A DNA stretch of 64,000 nt from Alphaproteobacteria bacterium (GTDB lineage: Bacteria; Pseudomonadota; Alphaproteobacteria; Rhizobiales; JAJFHC01), in contig JAJFHD010000004.1 of assembly GCA_021775805.1 (NCBI GenBank), forward strand, positions 1-64,000, in the 5' to 3' direction. The position numbers and the translations under genes were made by a program. Numbering within the stretch: the stretch's first letter is position 1; the number at the start of each line of letters is the position of its first letter. The notes beneath the pieces were generated by a model, which was given only the letters and a program-made list of their open reading frames with translations, was not told the origin of the DNA and ran no database searches. This document shows, in pieces, positions 33,263 through 42,443 of the stretch.

Positions 33263-34114
33263 TTAACCGGCCTGTTGCGGATCGCATATCTTTTTCACTG
33301 AAGCCAACACGGCCTCAGGGTCGAACACACGATCAAGCCAACCCTCGTTGAAAATCAAAGGTTTGGCGTCGTCGATGGCAAGAAGCGCGCCATCGGAAAA
33401 TTTGCCGCCAGGAAACGCCCCGAAGGCAATTGAAAGCTCGATGTTAATATGACCGAGCATGAAATCCATCGCAGCCTGTTCCGGGACACCACGACTGACC
33501 GCTTCATCGACCGCATCACGCATAGCCAGGCACAGCGTCGCGCCGACTGTTTCTGACAGAGCCGGTTCCAGAATAGCCAGTTGCTCGACCGTGCAGCGAT
33601 GCGAACGGTTCACAGGCGCATAAATCGCGCGGGCGACGTCCTCGCATTTCCCGTAGTGTTCTTCGGGACCCTGCATCAGTGCACAGACAATGTTCTGCCT
33701 GGCCAGCACGCCACCGAAATAGTCGTTCTGGGCTTCAACAGTATCCTGATACTCGAAGACCGATGGGTGGCAGGGATGGGTGACAAAATAGGTGACGTCG
33801 CTGCGTTCCGGCATCTCGCCGGCGTGGGGTGCCGCGGCATCGAGCACGATCATGGCGGTTCCCGATTGAACGTTATCAATGATCGAGTGCGCCACCGTGC
33901 CGATCGCTCTGTCAGGCACGGCAAGAATCACGGCATCGGCACCGGAAATAGCCTGACCCGGTTCAACGCAATCGGCACCGATCGCATCCGTCAGGCGATC
34001 GCGGCCTTCCGGTGAAATTTCAACGTGGTCCACGTCGAACCGAGCGGATTGCAGGTTGGTCGCAAGCCGGACGCCCATCTTTCCACCTGCACCAAGTAAT
34101 GCGATTTTTGTCAT
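33263..34114 (-). CDS. apnO: ApnO-like NAD-dependent D-apionate oxidoisomerase, 283 aa
   Basis: N-terminal Rossmann motif LLGAGGKMGVRLATNL and a C-terminal helical domain of the phosphogluconate-dehydrogenase type (RDAVDEAVSRGVPEQAAMDFMLGHINIELSIAFG). In characterised D-apionate pathways an enzyme of this class (ApnO) converts D-apionate to 3-oxo-isoapionate and is encoded with a DUF1537 kinase and a RuBisCO-like protein, exactly the neighbours here. Its start overlaps the kinase stop by 4 bp. The assignment rests on fold plus context; other PGDH-like sugar-acid dehydrogenases exist. Confidence 0.75.
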   Translation of the reverse strand: MTKIALLGAGGKMGVRLATNLQSARFDVDHVEISPEGRDRLTDAIGADCVEPGQAISGADAVILAVPDRAIGTVAHSIIDNVQSGTAMIVLDAAAPHAGEMPERSDVTYFVTHPCHPSVFEYQDTVEAQNDYFGGVLARQNIVCALMQGPEEHYGKCEDVARAIYAPVNRSHRCTVEQLAILEPALSETVGATLCLAMRDAVDEAVSRGVPEQAAMDFMLGHINIELSIAFGAFPGGKFSDGALLAIDDAKPLIFNEGWLDRVFDPEAVLASVKKICDPQQAG

Positions 34115-35511
34115 GCTTTCCCTCCTATGCAGGTATTCTCACACCCCTGCTTTATCTGTTCAAAAATATTCTGATTGCCCATCTGCCCGCCCTTCAGCGC
34201 GATTTGGAATCCGGCAAGATTGGTGTCATGCGAATGGGCCTGACAAAGCGCCACGCCGGGGGCTATCGGCGCAAGTGCCGTCAGTGCAAAAACACCGAGC
34301 GTGGATGCCCCGTAGCTTGACGTGTCGCCACCGGCGATCACACCCCGTGTCAGCCCTGCCTCACGCACCACCGACCCCAATACCTGGCCGAGGCCACGGC
34401 CAATTTCAGCGTTCACCTCTTCGCCCAATCTCCCCGACTGCCGCACGGCGGCATTGAACTCATTGGTGACGGGATCGTCGGGGCCGGAGGAAGAGTAAAC
34501 AATAGGATCATTACCCTGGTTCAAACTTGCAAGCGCACGGTCGGTTGCCCGTTCGATTTCCGCTCGCCAACTCATTTCGTCAACGGCACGGGCGGGATTG
34601 ATGCGGATAGGGTCAAAACCGCGCGCGGTTGCGTGTGCAATCTGATCAGCGGTCACAGGCGAGCACGAGCCGGAAACAACCATAATCCGGTCAACCTCAC
34701 CAGCGTCTGACGAGCTGACACAATCGGGCAGATCACCGGTGGCGCGCCAGTGCGCGCAAAGTGCATACTCGAGCCCCTGGGAGCCGATGGAGAAAAGTCC
34801 TTCGCCCCGGTTGTCCCAAACAAGCCGACCGGCTTCGGCGAGTGTTTCCTGGTCGAGAATGTCTATTGCCACAAGCCGGGCGCCTGCGTCACGCGCTTCA
34901 CTGAGAATGCCATGCCCCTTCCCGGCCTTGAGCGACAACACATCGATGAGTGCGGATGCCATTTCCGTTTGCCGGCGCAGATGAGCGAGAACATCGGCCT
35001 CTTCCATTGGGGTGACCGGATGCCGGCTCATGGTTGGATGGCGGTCCAGCCGGAAGGTTTCGTCGCCCACGGTCGCAAACAGGTTGCCAAAGATCTGATA
35101 GCGGGCGATTTCGGGTGCGGCGATCACCAGAGGCATCCACTGGTTATCGAATATGGCTTGCGACAGCTCGGCCGCCCTGCCGATTGACCCGACTTCCGGG
35201 GAGGAATCCAGAGTGGAACACACCTTATAGTGGGTAATCGGCGCACCGATATCTGCCAGGGCCGCGAATATCGGTGGCAGGTTTTCATCCATCCATTGCG
35301 GTGATTTGGTGCGGGCCACACCGGCAATGCCGATTCCGCGGTAGCCGGCAAACATGCCCCGTTGTTCAGGAGTAGGAATATCGAAAAACAACACCGACGG
35401 CAGACCGGCAAATGTCAGCACTTCCATGACCGCCGAGGCGCCTGTGTAGTCGTCCCCGTACCAGGCAACCAGCGGTCCTTCGGGCAGTTTCTGGTGAAGA
35501 TCGCCGGTCAT
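34111..35511 (-). CDS. oiaK: DUF1537 four-carbon/apionate sugar-acid kinase, OiaK-like, 466 aa
   Basis: DUF1537 kinase with both halves: N-terminal substrate domain (YGDDYTGASAVMEVLTFAG) and C-terminal nucleotide domain (VSGSCSPVTADQIAHA; GVIAGGDTSSYGASTLGVFAL). Family members phosphorylate sugar acids such as tetronates, or 3-oxo-isoapionate at O4 (OiaK). Coupled by 4-bp overlaps to the RuBisCO-like gene upstream and the apnO-like gene downstream, which favours OiaK. Confidence 0.8.
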   Translation of the reverse strand: MTGDLHQKLPEGPLVAWYGDDYTGASAVMEVLTFAGLPSVLFFDIPTPEQRGMFAGYRGIGIAGVARTKSPQWMDENLPPIFAALADIGAPITHYKVCSTLDSSPEVGSIGRAAELSQAIFDNQWMPLVIAAPEIARYQIFGNLFATVGDETFRLDRHPTMSRHPVTPMEEADVLAHLRRQTEMASALIDVLSLKAGKGHGILSEARDAGARLVAIDILDQETLAEAGRLVWDNRGEGLFSIGSQGLEYALCAHWRATGDLPDCVSSSDAGEVDRIMVVSGSCSPVTADQIAHATARGFDPIRINPARAVDEMSWRAEIERATDRALASLNQGNDPIVYSSSGPDDPVTNEFNAAVRQSGRLGEEVNAEIGRGLGQVLGSVVREAGLTRGVIAGGDTSSYGASTLGVFALTALAPIAPGVALCQAHSHDTNLAGFQIALKGGQMGNQNIFEQIKQGCENTCIGGKA

Positions 35512-36776
35512 GACGCACTGGCCTCCAGCGCTCGGGACAACTCATTGTTGCTTGCGGCAGCCGTGGCCAGCGGAACCCCCTCGATTGCCGCCTGCCAGGA
35601 TTGCCTGAGACTGGCGGCGCCCGCCGCCGGACCATCGGGGTGGGCCATAATACCGCCGCCCGCTGCATAGATCAGGTCAGCCGAGCCGAGCCGCGCAAAT
35701 GTTTCCGGTGGCTGGGTGACCGTTTGACCTGAGGAGAAGACCGGCATGGCCAGGCATGGCTTGTCAGCGAACAGCGGTGTCAGGCAGGCTGCTGCCGACG
35801 CAATGACGCTGTCATCGCTCTCACAGAACTTGTTGCTGAGACCGTTGACATGCATATGGTCGGCGCCAGCCAGCCGCCAGATCTTCTGCCAGGCCACGTA
35901 GGACCATCCCAACATGGGATGGCGCGACAGGTAGCCCCAACCATTGCGGTGGGCATGAATGGGAAGCTGTGAATGACGGCCTACCTCGATCATGCCGACA
36001 AGCCCCACCGAATTGAGACTCGCCATGACGCAGGTTCCGCCCAGCTCCAGTACAAGGTCGTGGCGGCGACGCATCTGATCGAGATCGCCGGTGATATTGA
36101 AAGCGAACATGGGTTTGCGCCCTGAACGCTCGGCATGGTTGTTGATTACGCGCATTACCGCTTGCGCCCGGTCCTCAAACGGACAGGAAGGGCCGTCTGA
36201 TTGCAGTTCATCGTCCTTGATGAAATCGAGATCCGCCTCAATCAGTGTGCGGGTAAGTTGCGCGGTTTCCTCAGCGCCAAAGCCAACGCTCGGTTTGATA
36301 ATCGTGCCAATGATAGGACGCCCGTGCACACCGACCAGTTCTCTGGTTTTGGCAACACCGAACCGCGGGCCCGGATAGGCATCGCCGAACGCGGCCGGCA
36401 AACGGATATCCTCGATTCGAAGTCCGGAAAACTGTTTCAGTTCAAAAAGGTTTCCGGCAACCGTTGCCACAAGGTTGGGGAGTGATGCACCGATATTGGC
36501 CAACGGCCAGGAAAGCGTGACTCTGGCAATAGTGATCGGATCGCCGGTCTCCATGGCACCGGGAAGGGATGGCGAGGCTGCAGTTCCAATAGCTTCAAAC
36601 GCCTCTACCCGCGCGGCCGAACGTGCCTTCAATTCCGGCGTTTCGCCGGGAATGGCCACGAACGTCCCGGAAGACTGCTCACCGGCCATTACGTCGACCG
36701 CCTGGCGCGGATCGACGCTTGTCTCAACGGTATAATCCGCCTCTATGCGATCGGGTGTTTGAAGGCGCTGCGACAT
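35508..36776 (-). CDS. RuBisCO-like protein (form IV), 3-oxo-isoapionate-phosphate-acting, 422 aa
   Basis: A form IV RuBisCO homologue. By alignment from memory the retained residues are K161 (RuBisCO K175), the metal set K187, D189, E190 in DFIKDDE (K201, D203, E204), H277-R278, H307, H309 and loop-6 K316 (K334). S163 replaces K177. In known apionate pathways such proteins act on 3-oxo-isoapionate 4-phosphate, either as a decarboxylase (OiaX) or a transcarboxylase/hydrolase (OiaT) giving 3-phosphoglycerate and glycolate. I do not see the erythrulose-phosphate isomerases that OiaX would need, so OiaT is slightly favoured. Start at Met 36776 overlaps the upstream stop (ATGA); the open frame continues 30 codons into that gene. 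Confidence 0.8.
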   Translation of the reverse strand: MSQRLQTPDRIEADYTVETSVDPRQAVDVMAGEQSSGTFVAIPGETPELKARSAARVEAFEAIGTAASPSLPGAMETGDPITIARVTLSWPLANIGASLPNLVATVAGNLFELKQFSGLRIEDIRLPAAFGDAYPGPRFGVAKTRELVGVHGRPIIGTIIKPSVGFGAEETAQLTRTLIEADLDFIKDDELQSDGPSCPFEDRAQAVMRVINNHAERSGRKPMFAFNITGDLDQMRRRHDLVLELGGTCVMASLNSVGLVGMIEVGRHSQLPIHAHRNGWGYLSRHPMLGWSYVAWQKIWRLAGADHMHVNGLSNKFCESDDSVIASAAACLTPLFADKPCLAMPVFSSGQTVTQPPETFARLGSADLIYAAGGGIMAHPDGPAAGAASLRQSWQAAIEGVPLATAAASNNELSRALEASAS

Positions 36777-38710
36777 CAATCGGATCTCGGAAGAGTTGCG
36801 AAGAGGATCGCAAATGGATCGAGTTTTACGGTCGCATCCGTTTGCGAACCCGGCTTGTCTAGCCAATCGGCGTCACAGACCGCCGCTTCAAACGTCGACG
36901 CATCGAGAACCCGCACACGGGACGGATTGGAAAGACCAGTCAGGGACAATTGGGCTGTCTCGCTGCCCAAGTTGGCAACCATGAGACGCACCGTGCTCGC
37001 CTCCCGGGCGGCAACCCCGTGCAGTCCTCCCGGCAGGTTTTCAATTGCACATCTGGTCTTCCCCTGCAGAGCCGCCGCTTCGCGAACCACATGATAAATT
37101 GGATAGACAACGGCTTCCGGTTTCTGGTCGAAATACGGCCTTGAAACGGGTTGGGTTTCGCTGACAATCCCGAATGGTCCCGAGGGTGCGGCAAGTGCCA
37201 TACAGTCCACCTGATGGCCTTCGCTTGCCGCCATTGCACCAACCGCGAACGCCGCACCGAACAGGCCTCGTTGCCTGGGATCGAACATGGCCATGGTCTG
37301 TCGCACCTGGCCGGGGTTGTCGGCAACCGCCGCGCCATAGGGGTTCGACCGCATGGCGATCGATACAAGCCCCAAACAGTAGGGTTTCCCCTGGCCCAGC
37401 GCCTGGGCGCTCGCGAACACCTGTGGAAGGGCCTCGAGCGTCTCCAACACGGACATGTCGTCAGAGGCGTGGACAATCGCCGTTGTCCCGTGGCTGATAA
37501 AATCGCAGGCGCCGGAGTCCGGCCGGCAACGATTGAACTCGGTGAAGTTGGTCAACACCCCGCCGCCGATCCGTGCCTTCGGAAACAGGGGTCGTGCTGC
37601 GGCCAGGGCATCGGCTGGCGTCGGGCCGTCCGGCCAGGGCCCGGAGGGCTGGTAACTTCCAAGGTATGCTTGCGGTAATGCCAACACTTGCTGCGGGGCA
37701 AGCCGTCCTGCCTCAAGCATCAGACTTGCCGTGGCGATTTCGGCGGCAGGATCTTCTTCGCCGGGGACCACAATCTCAACATCGACCTGCGCATCCATCT
37801 CCCGGCCCAGGGCACCGGACGCCGACAGGAAGTCGAGCCGATGTTGCGGCCCGGTTCTAACCTGCAGTGAAGTGACACCGGTCTGACGCACGAGGTCCGT
37901 TTGTTCCGGCGCGCACATCCAGCCGTCTTCCACGGCGAGGGCTATTCGAGGAATGGTTTCCTGCAGCGGTGAAATTGCAAGACCAGGAGATTTATCTGCT
38001 GAATCCCGTTTCGGGTCACCAGCGACCGTCAGGTCGATTTTCTGACGCACCGTTTCGCCGGCCGCCAGGGTGTAAGTGAACGGGTAGACCAGCGGTACGC
38101 AATAGGTCTTGTAGGAAGCATCGGTCCAATTGCGTTGATCCTCCATTTCGAAAATCTCGCCGGTGAATGTCAGGTCAACATCGACGCCGGCCACGTTGTG
38201 TTTCATCCCAACAATGTCCATTGCCGGCTGGTCCGGAGAAATCAGTTGGGGAAAGCGTGTCGCCTCGGCCGTCGCGTCGCTGTGGCGCAGCTCAAGCGGC
38301 GTGCCGGCAACACCGTCGATGGGATGCAGGACTGTGAAGCCTGCCCGGTTGGTTGCAAACTCGACCTTGGGCGTCATTTCAAGTTCGGCGCTTAAGGTTC
38401 CCGCAGAAGTGGCACAAACCTCCAAACGACAGTCGAGCGCTCCTTCGTCGACCGAGAATCGTAGGGTGTAGCGTACGTCGTCATCGCCTTGTTCCAGATG
38501 TTCATCGTGGACAACCTGTGCCAGCGTGATCCAGTTGGGATCTCTGATCGGCCATGCAATAGCCCGAACCACTTCCACACCGCGCCACTTGATGGACCGC
38601 ACGCTCTCGCCGTCGAGCACAAACGTGAATCCGCCTGTTTCAGCCAGGCGAACAGGCGATGTGGTTTCCGGACTCCCGAACTCTGCGACCAGTCGGTCAA
38701 TATTCGCCAT
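36776..38710 (-). CDS. apnL: ApnL-like D-apionate lactonase, 644 aa
   Basis: A large cytoplasmic protein without signal peptide. It has a beta-rich N-terminal half (about 1-240), a barrel-like middle (FNRCRPDSGACDFISHGTTAIVHASDDMS; IAMRSNPYGAAVADNP) and a beta-sandwich end (LMVANLGSETAQLSLTGL; VKLDPFAILFATL). This three-part layout, and position first before RLP, kinase and oxidoisomerase genes, match what I recall of D-apionate lactonase (ApnL), which opens apionolactone. I cannot confirm it by residues, so the function is context-weighted. Confidence 0.65.
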   Translation of the reverse strand: MANIDRLVAEFGSPETTSPVRLAETGGFTFVLDGESVRSIKWRGVEVVRAIAWPIRDPNWITLAQVVHDEHLEQGDDDVRYTLRFSVDEGALDCRLEVCATSAGTLSAELEMTPKVEFATNRAGFTVLHPIDGVAGTPLELRHSDATAEATRFPQLISPDQPAMDIVGMKHNVAGVDVDLTFTGEIFEMEDQRNWTDASYKTYCVPLVYPFTYTLAAGETVRQKIDLTVAGDPKRDSADKSPGLAISPLQETIPRIALAVEDGWMCAPEQTDLVRQTGVTSLQVRTGPQHRLDFLSASGALGREMDAQVDVEIVVPGEEDPAAEIATASLMLEAGRLAPQQVLALPQAYLGSYQPSGPWPDGPTPADALAAARPLFPKARIGGGVLTNFTEFNRCRPDSGACDFISHGTTAIVHASDDMSVLETLEALPQVFASAQALGQGKPYCLGLVSIAMRSNPYGAAVADNPGQVRQTMAMFDPRQRGLFGAAFAVGAMAASEGHQVDCMALAAPSGPFGIVSETQPVSRPYFDQKPEAVVYPIYHVVREAAALQGKTRCAIENLPGGLHGVAAREASTVRLMVANLGSETAQLSLTGLSNPSRVRVLDASTFEAAVCDADWLDKPGSQTDATVKLDPFAILFATLPRSD

Positions 38711-38815
38711 TACGCCTCCCTCAGACGGACGTTTTAGTTTGACCTGGCGTCAACCCCGTTCAGGTTCTTCTCCAGATCGTTGTATGGAGCTCAGCGCGGA
38801 TCGGACCGCGGAGAG

Positions 38816-39562
38816 TCAGTTATCCTCCAGTTTCTCCTTCTCCGGCCGGTCTTCATCTCGATGGTAAAGCGCATTGGCGCGGTACAGATGATCCGACATT
38901 TTCTTGGCCGCGGCTTTGGGATCCCCCTTTGCGATCGCTGCCAGAATGCCGCGGTGCTCTTCGATCGTCAGTTTTTCGAGGCCAGGTTTGCGAACAAGGT
39001 CAACATGAAAATGGGTCAGCCAGCTGAAGATGGCCTCACTCAGCGACGCAAAAATCGGATTGCCGGAGATTGCTGCGATCTCCTTGTGAAAATGCCCGTC
39101 GTAGATCAGGAAGTCCTTTGAGTCCGGGTTCGAAGCTTCCTGGCGGTCGACGATTCTTGTCAGGCGAGAAACGTCCTCTTCGGTGGATTCACGCGCAGCC
39201 ATGCGCGCCATTTCCATTTCAAACACCACCCGCGCTTCCTTCAGATGTTCCAGATTTGCCGGTGAATGTTTGAGCAGATGGCGCATGGTTTCGCCCATCT
39301 GCCCGACCGTGCGGGTGAATGACGGTTCAGCCACACGGGGTCGCTCGCCATGGTTGATTTCAATGAGCTCCATGCGCTGGAGGTTTTGCATTGCCTCGCG
39401 AATGGCCGGACGACCAACCTCGTAAGTGCGCATCAGTTCGCGTTCAGACGGCAACTGATCTCCCGGTGCGTAGCCCGACCCGCGGATGAGGTCCAGCAAG
39501 TGCGCCTGAACGTCGTCGGACAGTTTGCGTCGCTTAATAGGGGCATCTGGTATACTCATCAT
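38816..39562 (-). CDS. FadR-type GntR/FCD regulator of the apionate operon, 248 aa
   Basis: Winged helix-turn-helix (SDDVQAHLLDLIRGSGYAPGDQL, PSERELMRTYEVGRPAIREAMQNLQRM) followed by an FCD domain with the metal-type pattern (DGHFHKEIAAISGNPIF; THFHVDL; EHRGILAAIAKGD). The frame is open to 39601, but the ATG pair 39562/39559 begins the homologous region. A 7-bp-arm inverted repeat lies across these start codons, suggesting autorepression. The gene sits between the SDR and the apnL operon, all on the minus strand. Confidence 0.88.
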   Translation of the reverse strand: MMSIPDAPIKRRKLSDDVQAHLLDLIRGSGYAPGDQLPSERELMRTYEVGRPAIREAMQNLQRMELIEINHGERPRVAEPSFTRTVGQMGETMRHLLKHSPANLEHLKEARVVFEMEMARMAARESTEEDVSRLTRIVDRQEASNPDSKDFLIYDGHFHKEIAAISGNPIFASLSEAIFSWLTHFHVDLVRKPGLEKLTIEEHRGILAAIAKGDPKAAAKKMSDHLYRANALYHRDEDRPEKEKLEDN

Positions 39563-39567
39563 ACCAG
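39547..39567. promoter_or_regulatory. inverted repeat over the regulator's start codons
   Basis: CTGGTAT-N7-ATACCAG, perfect arms. GGTAT...ATACC half-sites are common for FadR-type GntR proteins. It covers both possible ATG codons of the regulator gene, so a bound protein would block initiation. No second copy was found at the apnL or SDR promoters. Confidence 0.5.
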
Positions 39568-39698
39568 TTAAGACGAAACAAACTCCTGTTTCAAGGGGCA
39601 ATCGTATTTTCGAACGTCATGGGGCCAAAGACAGCACGACCGACGATAGACAGAGGACCTCTCGTTTCGGGTGCACCATGGTTTGCACTGACCGTTGG

Positions 39699-40466
39699 TC
39701 AAAGCACTGAAATCATGCCGCCATCCACATACACAATCTGCCCATTCACGAAATCTGACGCGCTGGAGGCCAGATAGATCGCCGTTCCGGCAAGTTCTTC
39801 GGGCTTGCCCCAGCGGCGCGCCGGCGTGCGCGACTTGACCCAGCCGTCAAACGCCGGATCGGCGGCCAGTTGTTCATTCATGTCGGTGAGCATGAAGCCC
39901 GGCCCGATGCCATTGGTCTGGATGCCATGTGCCGCCCATTCGCTGGCCATAACCTTGGTCAGCATTTTCAATCCGCCCTTGGCCGCAGCATAGGGGCCGA
40001 TCGTTGATCGAACGTGTTCAGATGTTATGGACGCGATATTTATGATTTTCCCCACACCTCGCGGGATCATTCGTTTGGCCGCCTCTCGGCCAATCACGAA
40101 CGCCGAGGTAAGGTTTGTGTCCAGAACACGCTGCCAGTCGACCGTTTCCAGGTCCACCAACGACTCGCGGTGGTTCACCCCTGCATTGTTGATGAGGATA
40201 TCGATTGCGACATTATCACGGTCAAATCTCTCAAACGCAGACACGATCGCTGGCTCATCGGTAACATCAAAGCAGGCCGCCAGGGCATCATGTCCGGCGC
40301 CAACAAACTCCCGCTCGGCTTTTACCAGGCTTTCCTCGTTCGTCCCGTTGAGGACGATGCGCGCACCCGCACCAGCAAGGCCGTGCGCCATGGCGCGGCC
40401 CAGGCCGCGTGAAGAACCGGTCACCAGCGCCGTCTTGCCGGTAAGATCGAAAATACTGGGAACCAT
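39699..40466 (-). CDS. SDR oxidoreductase, gluconate-5-dehydrogenase type, 255 aa
   Basis: Classical SDR: TGSSRGLGRAMA (NADP/NAD site), NNAGVNHRE, Ser in IASITSE, YAAAKGG catalytic Tyr-Lys, and NGIGPGFMLTDMN. Closest in feel to gluconate 5-dehydrogenase/IdnO-type enzymes that act on sugar acids or polyols. Ribosome site GGAGGAATG at the start. It probably supplies a side or entry step (sugar or sugar-acid oxidation) for the adjacent apionate pathway. Confidence 0.87.
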   Translation of the reverse strand: MVPSIFDLTGKTALVTGSSRGLGRAMAHGLAGAGARIVLNGTNEESLVKAEREFVGAGHDALAACFDVTDEPAIVSAFERFDRDNVAIDILINNAGVNHRESLVDLETVDWQRVLDTNLTSAFVIGREAAKRMIPRGVGKIINIASITSEHVRSTIGPYAAAKGGLKMLTKVMASEWAAHGIQTNGIGPGFMLTDMNEQLAADPAFDGWVKSRTPARRWGKPEELAGTAIYLASSASDFVNGQIVYVDGGMISVL

Positions 40467-40738
40467 TCATTCCTCCTTTTTTTAGCGCATCGTCCGAACG
40501 CCCGATGTCACCGCTTGAGCCGTATGGGCATTGTCACATTATCCGACAACGGTCCTGGGACGGGATTCTCCATCTCCAACCTATGATCTCACCGCGTGGA
40601 CGGCCCTTGGCCGCGGCATGCCAATTGCTATACATTATCGCGGCTAATGACATAATGACGATCCGACGTTGTCAGAAAGACCGCAAGCTGGCTGACAGCG
40701 CAAATTCTTGTGCGTATTTGCACCATAGAGGTTTCTGA

Positions 40739-42442
40739 ATGAAGCTTTCGAGAGACCCACGCGCCAACGGTCATCCGGACTTACTGACAGGCGACATCAA
40801 CGAATCTGCCATTGCCTGGACCGGAGACCAGCATTATCGCGCTGTCTTCAAGCCCAGAGGCAACCCGGAAACCCCGCTGCTGGGCATATATCCCATGGGT
40901 TCGCCCTGTGATCATAGCCTGGTGGGCATGTTCGACCTGGCTGCCGAGTTACTCGCCGAGAACGATGGTCCGGCAATGTACCAGGTGCCGTTCTCAGGCT
41001 TTACCGATCACCGCGGGATGGAGGCATCGGGCCAGGGTTTTTCCAACGCCTACAAGTTCACGACCGCCTGGACGGTTCAGGGAACCATCGGCCTGATGAC
41101 GCCGTTTGGCATCGTGGCCGGCGGTGGTTGTGACAAGACGTTTCCGATGATCATCCATACGATGGGCCTTGAGCCCTATCGCTATCTTCCATGGGCATTG
41201 CTGCACGCAGGCCATAGGTCGGTAGGCAGACTGCCCGACGGCCGGGAAGTCACGATCGGTGATCTTGCCATGACCCGGATTCGGCATCTCAATGGTCATG
41301 CGGACGACGCGGAGCTCGATCTCGTCCGCCGGCACGCGGTGACCGATGTCGGTGTCTGCGAAAATCTGGCGTCGGCCATGTCCAATTACGTGGCCCTGTG
41401 CTGTGGCGGTTTCATCCTGGCGGGCGAAGATCTCCATGCTGCCAATACCCAGGGACGCATGGCACTTACCCGCCAAACCATCGCGCTCTATCGAACGGCG
41501 CTGGAAAAAGGGATCGTGCCGGCGGACACTATCGGTCCGGACAATTTCCAGAACTTCATGCGCGCCATTGCCCTGTTTGGACTGTCGACGAACCTGCCGC
41601 TGCACCTACCCTGGATGACTCATTCCTGGGGCATCAAGCACACACCGACCAGCATCTGGCGGGGAATGGAGCAAATGCCGTGGATCAGTGATTTGCAGCC
41701 GGTGGGAAAATATCCGGTCAATCACATTGGATCCATGCTCCCGAGCGTTATCAAATATCTCGTCGCCGAAAATGTCCTGAACGACGTTACATCCATCTTT
41801 GGGCCGAAATTGTCTGAATTGTACAAGTCGGTGCCGGACATTGAATTCGACACGCAAAAAATATTCTATCCCGTTGAAAGGCCGATGGCATCGCAACCAC
41901 AGATCGTGTTGTATCGAGGGAATCTGTGCCCGGATGGTTCATGGGTGAAAGAGTCAAGTTCAATGCGGCACAGCAGTGACTATCAAGTCCAGGTTTGCGC
42001 CACACAGCGTGAATTCTTCGATGACACGCAGAACGCGACAAATCTGACCAACAGGACCTGCTACGTCATTACGGGCGACCATTCGACGATAGAACTTCTG
42101 TCGGCCAACTTCGCGATCATGGCCGCAATGAATAATGATCCGGAATTGGACATTGCGCTGCTTACGGATCAAAGAACGTCCGGTTTCGCCGGTGCACGCG
42201 CAAAAGCCGCTTATCATCTGCCCCGCAATCGGCTACGTCAGCTCAAGAATGGCAACCGGGTGCGATTCGCGCCTGAGACCAGAACGATTGATCGCATTGA
42301 TGACAGTGGCGTGCCACTGGACGCTGAAATGGATGCGCTTGCAGCATCCTATGTTGAGCCTGACTGGCCGAAGACAGGCACCGTCAAAGATCTCATCAAC
42401 ACACACCTCAGCAGCGCCAATGACGGCAGTGCCATATATTAG
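40739..42442 (+). CDS. IlvD/Edd-family iron-sulfur dehydratase, divergent, 567 aa
   Basis: Iron-sulfur sugar-acid or dihydroxy-acid dehydratase. Candidate cluster ligands are C57 (GSPCDH), C131 (AGGGCDKT) and C207 (GVCENL), equivalent to the three Cys of IlvD/Edd. The C-terminal domain contains YRGNLCPDGSWVK, the IlvD signature RGNLAPDGAxVK. It is clearly more divergent than housekeeping IlvD and is divergently placed from the SDR, which suggests a sugar-acid substrate. A modest ribosome site (GAGG) precedes the ATG. Confidence 0.75.
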   Translation: MKLSRDPRANGHPDLLTGDINESAIAWTGDQHYRAVFKPRGNPETPLLGIYPMGSPCDHSLVGMFDLAAELLAENDGPAMYQVPFSGFTDHRGMEASGQGFSNAYKFTTAWTVQGTIGLMTPFGIVAGGGCDKTFPMIIHTMGLEPYRYLPWALLHAGHRSVGRLPDGREVTIGDLAMTRIRHLNGHADDAELDLVRRHAVTDVGVCENLASAMSNYVALCCGGFILAGEDLHAANTQGRMALTRQTIALYRTALEKGIVPADTIGPDNFQNFMRAIALFGLSTNLPLHLPWMTHSWGIKHTPTSIWRGMEQMPWISDLQPVGKYPVNHIGSMLPSVIKYLVAENVLNDVTSIFGPKLSELYKSVPDIEFDTQKIFYPVERPMASQPQIVLYRGNLCPDGSWVKESSSMRHSSDYQVQVCATQREFFDDTQNATNLTNRTCYVITGDHSTIELLSANFAIMAAMNNDPELDIALLTDQRTSGFAGARAKAAYHLPRNRLRQLKNGNRVRFAPETRTIDRIDDSGVPLDAEMDALAASYVEPDWPKTGTVKDLINTHLSSANDGSAIY

Positions 42443-42443
42443 G

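Noticed and set aside
31856..33301. 481-aa open frame antisense to the sugar binding protein
   Set aside because: Mirrors a clear binding-protein gene with signal peptide and ribosome site; the antisense translation shows no domain.
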